Below are positions 59,363 to 64,000 of a stretch of 64,000 bases of DNA, in pieces (the stretch's first letter is position 1; each line of letters begins with the position of its first letter). The position numbers and the translations under genes were made by a program. The notes beneath the pieces were generated by a model, which was not told the origin of the DNA, ran no database searches, and saw only the letters and a list, made by a program, of their open reading frames with translations. The DNA is from an uncultured Acidimicrobiaceae bacterium (GTDB lineage: Bacteria; Actinomycetota; Acidimicrobiia; Spongiisociales; SHLN01): positions 1 to 64,000 of the forward strand of contig CAMYMH010000006.1 of the NCBI GenBank assembly GCA_947259275.1, in the 5' to 3' direction.

Positions 59363-59680
59363 ATGCGAAAGCCGGCTAGCACTCCCGACTCCAAACGACG
59401 TCGTTCCGATGGCATGAAACCCCTGAAGCTGCTGGCCGCGGTCTTGGCAATCGCAGCAGTGATCAAGGAATTGCGACTGCCGAAAGAGGAACGAACCTGG
59501 CACGGCGCCCTCGGCGGTTTCGTGCCATACGACTTCCGAATGCCCACCGTGGAGAAGATCAAGTACACCTTCTGGAACCCTGATGGTTCAATCATTGTCG
59601 GCCGCGTGTTCGGCGTTGGTTGGACCATCAATCTCGGAGCCGTCGCGGCCAAGGTCCGCTCGCTGACCGGCACGGACTGA
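59363..59680 (+). CDS. DUF5808-type protein
   Basis: Predicted 105 aa, or 88 aa from the second Met at 59414. One hydrophobic helix (KLLAAVLAIAAVIKEL) is followed by RTWHGALGGFVPYDFRMP and WNPDGSIIVGRVFGVGWTINLG, the DUF5808 signature. The function is unknown; a membrane-anchored small protein is likely. Confidence 0.75.
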   Translation: MRKPASTPDSKRRRSDGMKPLKLLAAVLAIAAVIKELRLPKEERTWHGALGGFVPYDFRMPTVEKIKYTFWNPDGSIIVGRVFGVGWTINLGAVAAKVRSLTGTD

Positions 59681-59771
59681 GTGCACTACGCCGCAGAAAG
59701 CCACCTCCGACCTTGCCACCGTTGGCCTTTGGAGCAGATCACTTGGATCTGGTTATGTTCGTCATAACCCA

Positions 59772-59809
59772 AGGTCTCGGGCCCGCGGTAAGGTCTCGGG
59801 CCCGCGGTG
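59772..59809. repeat. 19-bp perfect tandem repeat
   Basis: AAGGTCTCGGGCCCGCGGT occurs twice in direct succession in the 342-base gap before the cytochrome gene. The unit contains the palindromes GGGCCC and CCGCGG. Otherwise the gap shows no gene. Confidence 0.85.
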
Positions 59810-60022
59810 CGGATTCAGGGCGCGGTGTCTAGTCCCTACGCGAGGGTCTGCTGCCGAGGGCACATGGGGCCTTTGGCCCTATTGGGATGGTGGGGGCTCC
59901 TCATACCTTCGTGGCAACGTGAAGACACCAGGTAATCCGGCTGAAACAGCGTTCCGGAGGCGCGATCGCGCCCCGACGAGGTTGGCTGGACCCTTCAATC
60001 AATCGGTTAGCCTGGTCACATT

Positions 60023-63000
60023 GTGACTGACGGAGCGCGAATCGGCCGGAGGCACGGCGGCGGCCTGTGGAAGTTCTGGCTGGTACTGGGCATTGGGCTG
60101 CTTCTCCTCGTCCTATATCAGACCTCAGCGTCCGCCCGCAGCGGTGGTATCGACGGGTACTCGGGGAACCCGGGCATCAACGGAGGAGCCGACTGCACCG
60201 ACTGTCACGACGGAGGCACCGTGCCGACCGTGTCAATCAGCGGGCCGACAACCGTCGATGTCGGAACCACCAACACCTACACCCTGACCATCACCGGAGC
60301 CCAATCGGGCAGCAATCCTCGAGGTGGTCTGGACGTTTCCGCCACCAGCGGAACGCTGGTCAGTATCGGCGGCCAGGGAACGGCAATTTCCGCCGGGGAG
60401 CTCATCCACTCCACTGCAAAGCAATTCGCCGGAGCCGGCTCGATCTCATGGAACTTCCAATGGACCGCACCGGGGACCGCCGGGAGCGCCACGCTGTACG
60501 GCGCCGGGCTGTCCGGAAACGGCAGTGGCACCGGAAACGACGGAACCGACACCAGCTCCTTAGCCATCACCGTGCAGGAGCCGATTGTGAACCAGCCCCC
60601 GGATGCAGACGCCGGGGGTCCGTACACGGGCGCGATCGCCGAGCTGATCCTATTCGACGCCTCCGGCTCATCCGACCCCGACGGAACCATCGACACCTAC
60701 GAATGGGACTTCGATGGCGACCTCGTCTACGACGTCAGCCTGGCTACTCCGACCGTGTTCCACAGCTACCCGGCGGAAGGCATCTACAACGTAACCCTGC
60801 GGGTGACCGACGACCAGGGCGACTCTGCCACTGCACCCACCCAGGCGACGATCGGTCCTGCCGCCAACCAGCCTCCCACCGCCGTAGCCGGGGGTCCTTA
60901 CAGCGGCACGGCCGGCTATCCGGTCCAATTCGACGGCACCGGCTCGACGGATCCAGAAGCCGGAGCCCTCACCTACTCGTGGGACTTCGGTGATGGCACC
61001 CCCGCCGGATCCGGCGCGACTCCCACCCACACCTATGCGACCGATGGCAGCTACATCGTCACTCTCACCGTCACCGACCCGGGCTTGGAGACCGACGATG
61101 GCACCGCCACCGCCACCATTGCCATCAACCAGCCACCCACCGCCGATGCCGGCGGCCCCTATACCGGCACCAGCGGCTCACCGGTGGCGTTCTCCGGCAG
61201 CGGCTCCGATCCCGAAGGCGGCACCATCACCTACTCGTGGGACTTCGGGGACGGCTCTCCCGCCGAGAGTGGCCCCACCCCCTCCCACACCTACGGGGCC
61301 GGTGACTTCACCGCCACGCTCACGGTCACCGACCCGGCCGGGGCGGAAGCGACGTCAACCGCGGGAGTCACTATCACCGGGCTCAGCGGCGATGCTGCCT
61401 ACGCCGATCGCTGCGCCAGCTGCCACGGCGCCAACGGGGAAGGCGGCATCGGGCCGTCGCTGCAGGCCAGCACGCTGGCCCTGGGCGACATTCAGGCGAT
61501 CCTCGACACTGGATCAATGGCGACCTACGCCAGCGGCCTCAGCGCAGGCGAGATCGACTCCCTTGCCCAGTTCACCAAGGACCTGCAGGTCCCGGTCAGC
61601 ACGACCACGACGCTGCCGGCCGATGGAGGTGCCCTCTACGCTTTGAAGTGTGCCGGATGCCACGGAGCGAACGGCGAAGGCGGCATCGGTCCGTCCCTGC
61701 AGAACAGCACCCTGTCGCTGGCGGACCTAGCCGCAGTCCTCTCCACCGGTTCCATGGCAACGTACACCAGCGACCTGACCCCAACTCAGCTCGACGCGCT
61801 CACCCAGTTCGCCAAGGACCTCCAGGTCCCGGCTGCCACCACCACAACGTTGCCGCCGGACGATGGAGGCGCCATCTACTCGTCCAAGTGCGCCGGATGC
61901 CACGGGGCCGACGCCGCCGGCACCGGCCTCGGCCCGTCCCTGCAGGCAAGCACTCTCAGCCTCGCCCAAATCAACGACATCCTCACCACCGGATCGATGG
62001 CCGGCTTCGCAACCGGGCTCACCGCCGGACAAATCGACGCCCTCGCCACCTACGTCAAGAGCGTGCAGGACACGGCCGCCACCACCACAACCACCACACT
62101 GCCTGCGGCCGACGGCGGGGCCATCTACTCGTCCAAGTGCGCCGGATGCCACGGGGCCGACGCCGCCGGCACCGGCCTCGGCCCTTCTCTCAGGGTCAGC
62201 ACCCTCAGCCTGTCCGAGATCAACACGCTGCTCACCTCAGGATCCATGGCCGGCTTCGCATCCGGCCTCACGTCGGAACAGATCGATGCCCTCAGTTCCT
62301 ATGTCAAGGATGCGCAGGACCCCGCCGCCACCACCACCACGACCACCGCGCCTGCCACCGTGAGCGGATCTGCCCTCTACTCGTCCCAGTGTGCCTCATG
62401 CCACGGTGCGAGCGGCCAGGGGGGTGTCGGACCCTCACTGCAAGCCAGCACGATGTCACTTTCCCAAACCCTGGCCATCGTTCGTAACGGTGGCGGTGCC
62501 ATGCCCGGTTTCAGCAGCTCGCTCAACAACGCTCAGATCGATGCCGTTTCCCGCTACAGCCGGAACCTGCAGAGCTCGACCGCAACCACCACCACACTTG
62601 CGGCCGAGGCCGGTGGCGCTGAGATTTACAGCGCCGAGTGTGCCGGCTGTCACGGAGCAGGCGGCGAGGGAGGAGTAGGACCATCGCTGCAGGCGAGCAC
62701 CTCTTCCCTCAGTGATCTCGTGGCGGTAATCACCAACGGTGCCGGCAGCATGCCCGGCTACTCCGACACCCTCTCCGCCGAGCAAATCGACGCCGTAGCC
62801 GACTACTCGCTGAGTTTGCAGGACAGCACCGTCACCACCACCACGCTCCCGAGCGGCGGCGCTCAGCTCTACGTCGCCTGGTGCTCGGCCTGCCATGGCG
62901 ACAACGGGCAAGGCGCCATCGGGCCCGCCCTGGTCGGCCTCGACCTCCCTACCGAGGAGTTCGTCGAGATCACTAAGACGGGAGCCGGAGCCATGCACGG

Positions 63001-63508
63001 CTTCGAATCCACCCTCACTGACGAGGAGATCGAGGTCCTGGCCGCCTACCTCTTCAACCTCGGCCAGGTGGGAACGCCGGGTGCTGCCCTCGGCGACCTC
63101 ACCGATCCGGCCGAGATGTACAGCGTTGGCTGTGGGGCCTGCCACGGGATCGGCGGCCTGGGCGGGATCGCGTCCGCCGTGGCCGGCACCTCGCTCTCGG
63201 TTCAAGATCTCATCACCGTCATCACCGACGGCACCGAGGGCATGCCGGCCTTCGGTGCCTCACTTCGCTCGGACCAGATTGGCGTGCTCGCCGAGTTCAT
63301 CACCACCCTCTCCGGAGACGGGCAGACGACCGCAACCACCACCACCCTGGCGGGAGGCACCGCGGTCACGCCGACCGGAGACGGCAATTCCGCCGCCGGT
63401 CTGCTAGTGCTGGTGTTTGGAGTCCTGGGCGGCGTCACCGGCGGGCTCATCCTGTGGCGGCGTCGCAGGGAAGGCGGCCTTGAGCGCCCGGCGGGACAAG
63501 GCGACTAG
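60023..63508 (+). CDS. giant nine-heme c-type cytochrome with PKD domains, C-terminally membrane-anchored
   Basis: Predicted 1,161 aa, GTG start. An N-terminal hydrophobic segment (about 15-35) is followed by a heme site CTDCH (C58) in a beta domain, then three PKD domains (about 187-455, each starting NQPP.AdAGGPY). Next are eight cytochrome c units with CxxCH beginning at C464, C543, C623, C706, C790, C873, C954 and C1037, spaced 79-84 residues. Each has a Met (AMPGF, SMAGF type) that could be the sixth ligand. Thr-rich linkers (TTTTLP) join them. A membrane helix (about 1123-1143) and RRRR close the protein, so the hemes face outside. The next gene is a Rieske protein, so it stands where qcrC would, but QcrC has only two hemes. 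Assignment as a bc-complex subunit is inference; a cell-surface electron conduit is the alternative. Confidence 0.93.
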   Translation: MTDGARIGRRHGGGLWKFWLVLGIGLLLLVLYQTSASARSGGIDGYSGNPGINGGADCTDCHDGGTVPTVSISGPTTVDVGTTNTYTLTITGAQSGSNPRGGLDVSATSGTLVSIGGQGTAISAGELIHSTAKQFAGAGSISWNFQWTAPGTAGSATLYGAGLSGNGSGTGNDGTDTSSLAITVQEPIVNQPPDADAGGPYTGAIAELILFDASGSSDPDGTIDTYEWDFDGDLVYDVSLATPTVFHSYPAEGIYNVTLRVTDDQGDSATAPTQATIGPAANQPPTAVAGGPYSGTAGYPVQFDGTGSTDPEAGALTYSWDFGDGTPAGSGATPTHTYATDGSYIVTLTVTDPGLETDDGTATATIAINQPPTADAGGPYTGTSGSPVAFSGSGSDPEGGTITYSWDFGDGSPAESGPTPSHTYGAGDFTATLTVTDPAGAEATSTAGVTITGLSGDAAYADRCASCHGANGEGGIGPSLQASTLALGDIQAILDTGSMATYASGLSAGEIDSLAQFTKDLQVPVSTTTTLPADGGALYALKCAGCHGANGEGGIGPSLQNSTLSLADLAAVLSTGSMATYTSDLTPTQLDALTQFAKDLQVPAATTTTLPPDDGGAIYSSKCAGCHGADAAGTGLGPSLQASTLSLAQINDILTTGSMAGFATGLTAGQIDALATYVKSVQDTAATTTTTTLPAADGGAIYSSKCAGCHGADAAGTGLGPSLRVSTLSLSEINTLLTSGSMAGFASGLTSEQIDALSSYVKDAQDPAATTTTTTAPATVSGSALYSSQCASCHGASGQGGVGPSLQASTMSLSQTLAIVRNGGGAMPGFSSSLNNAQIDAVSRYSRNLQSSTATTTTLAAEAGGAEIYSAECAGCHGAGGEGGVGPSLQASTSSLSDLVAVITNGAGSMPGYSDTLSAEQIDAVADYSLSLQDSTVTTTTLPSGGAQLYVAWCSACHGDNGQGAIGPALVGLDLPTEEFVEITKTGAGAMHGFESTLTDEEIEVLAAYLFNLGQVGTPGAALGDLTDPAEMYSVGCGACHGIGGLGGIASAVAGTSLSVQDLITVITDGTEGMPAFGASLRSDQIGVLAEFITTLSGDGQTTATTTTLAGGTAVTPTGDGNSAAGLLVLVFGVLGGVTGGLILWRRRREGGLERPAGQGD
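61871..62186. repeat. recent tandem duplication of a cytochrome c unit
   Basis: Units three and four share a stretch of about 65 identical bases (61871-61936 and 62120-62185, starting GCCATCTACTCGTCCAAGTG), and their protein segments agree closely, pointing to recent unit duplication. Confidence 0.75.
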
Positions 63509-63521
63509 AGGAGTCTGATTG

Positions 63522-63992
63522 ATGACGGACGTGACGAGGCGTAAGTTCCTGGTGAGAGCCATTGCGATCATGGCCGGAGCCATCGGCGCCATGATCGGCG
63601 CTCCCGCTATCAGCTACCTGATCGGCCCGTCGAACGAGCGCTCCAACACCGGCGAGTGGATTCCGCTCGGCTTGGCCGCCTCGGTGGTGCCGGGCGACCC
63701 GGTCTTGATGAAGACGACGGTCGAACGAACCAGCGGCTGGCTGGTCGATACCCAGGAGGTGTCGGTGTTTGTTAGCACCGAGAACGGCCAGGACTTCACG
63801 GCCCATTCCAACATCTGTACCCATCTGGGCTGCCGGGTCCGATGGGTGGCAGACCAGGCCGGATTCTTCTGCCCCTGCCACAACGCGATCTTCAACCGCG
63901 ACGGGTCTGTTTCGACTGGGCCTCCGCCCCGGCCACTCGACTCGTTCGAGACCATGGTGGAAGAGGGCACGATCTTCATCAAGGAAGCCTGA
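63522..63992 (+). CDS. Rieske [2Fe-2S] protein
   Basis: Predicted 156 aa from ATG 63522, with GAGGAG seven bases upstream; a TTG at 63519 is also in frame. RRKFLVRAIAIMAGAIGAMIGAP is a Tat-like signal-anchor. The cluster ligands are in CTHLGC and CPCHNA. The protein is short, with one membrane segment, like Rieske proteins of b6f or Bacillus bc complexes and unlike the three-helix QcrA usual in actinobacteria. It follows the giant cytochrome by 13 bases. Confidence 0.93.
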   Translation: MTDVTRRKFLVRAIAIMAGAIGAMIGAPAISYLIGPSNERSNTGEWIPLGLAASVVPGDPVLMKTTVERTSGWLVDTQEVSVFVSTENGQDFTAHSNICTHLGCRVRWVADQAGFFCPCHNAIFNRDGSVSTGPPPRPLDSFETMVEEGTIFIKEA

Positions 63993-64000
63993 TGGCAACT
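63992..64000 (+). CDS. start of a gene cut by the window edge
   Basis: ATG 63992 overlaps the Rieske stop as TGATG and reads Met-Ala-Thr before the window ends. By analogy with qcrCAB order, a cytochrome b subunit is expected; nothing in the three codons shows this. Confidence 0.4.

Overview
The window is high-GC DNA from a bacterium that looks like an actinobacterium of a less-studied lineage, possibly near the Acidimicrobiia. That placement is inferred from gene content and order. Indicators are the order rplQ-truA-rplM-rpsI-glmM-glmS-acpS, then nnr-alr-tsaE-tsaB-rimI-tsaD-groES-groEL, a SARP/BTAD-type regulator, DUF5808 and DUF6933 proteins, zinc-type S4 and S14, and a CIRCE-controlled groESL. 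No rRNA or tRNA gene was recognised.

Layout. 1-12.8 kb: a TrkA-N protein, trpS, a giant 1,995-residue regulator (SARP + cyclase + protein kinase + STAND NTPase + WD40), citramalate synthase behind a probable attenuator, a DUF554 protein, a Nudix hydrolase and an acetyltransferase. 12.9-21.9 kb: groES/groEL and a run of minus-strand genes that overlap by about 4 nt (nnr, alr, P1 peptidase, type-4 uracil-DNA glycosylase, tsaE, tsaB, rimI, tsaD). 21.9-29.3 kb: a signalling island of one hybrid kinase and a divergent operon of lipoprotein, PAS kinase and response regulator, bordered by a decayed IS481-type element next to acpS. 29.3-34.8 kb: acpS, an OsmC protein, glmS with a glmS ribozyme in its leader, glmM, rpsI, rplM. 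35-58.4 kb: truA, two YIP1 membrane proteins, then on the minus strand the alpha, spc, S10 and str ribosomal clusters (rplQ through rpsL, with fusA and tuf). These are interrupted between secY and adk by an oxidoreductase gene and a broken thioesterase gene. 58.7-64 kb: two small DUF proteins, then a 1,161-residue nine-heme cytochrome with PKD domains, a Rieske protein and the first codons of another gene. That order resembles qcrC-qcrA-qcrB of a cytochrome bc complex.

How the genes work together. Most of the window is translation machinery and its support: ribosomal proteins, EF-Tu, EF-G, IF-1, SecY, methionine aminopeptidase, and the tsa genes for tRNA t6A. Cell-wall precursor supply (glmS, glmM, alr) is embedded in it, and GlmS is probably under ribozyme feedback by glucosamine-6-phosphate. 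The right end begins a respiratory gene set.

A second theme is non-coding. Gene junctions carry short word-like repeats (CCCAAGAC, GGCGGTNGGC, GACTGGAGACTGG, CATCCGG), often as imperfect palindromes. One of these words, AGCCCACCGCCCACCG, also appears inside rpsC and rplD, and a variant appears in rpsK, where it encodes part of extra protein tails.
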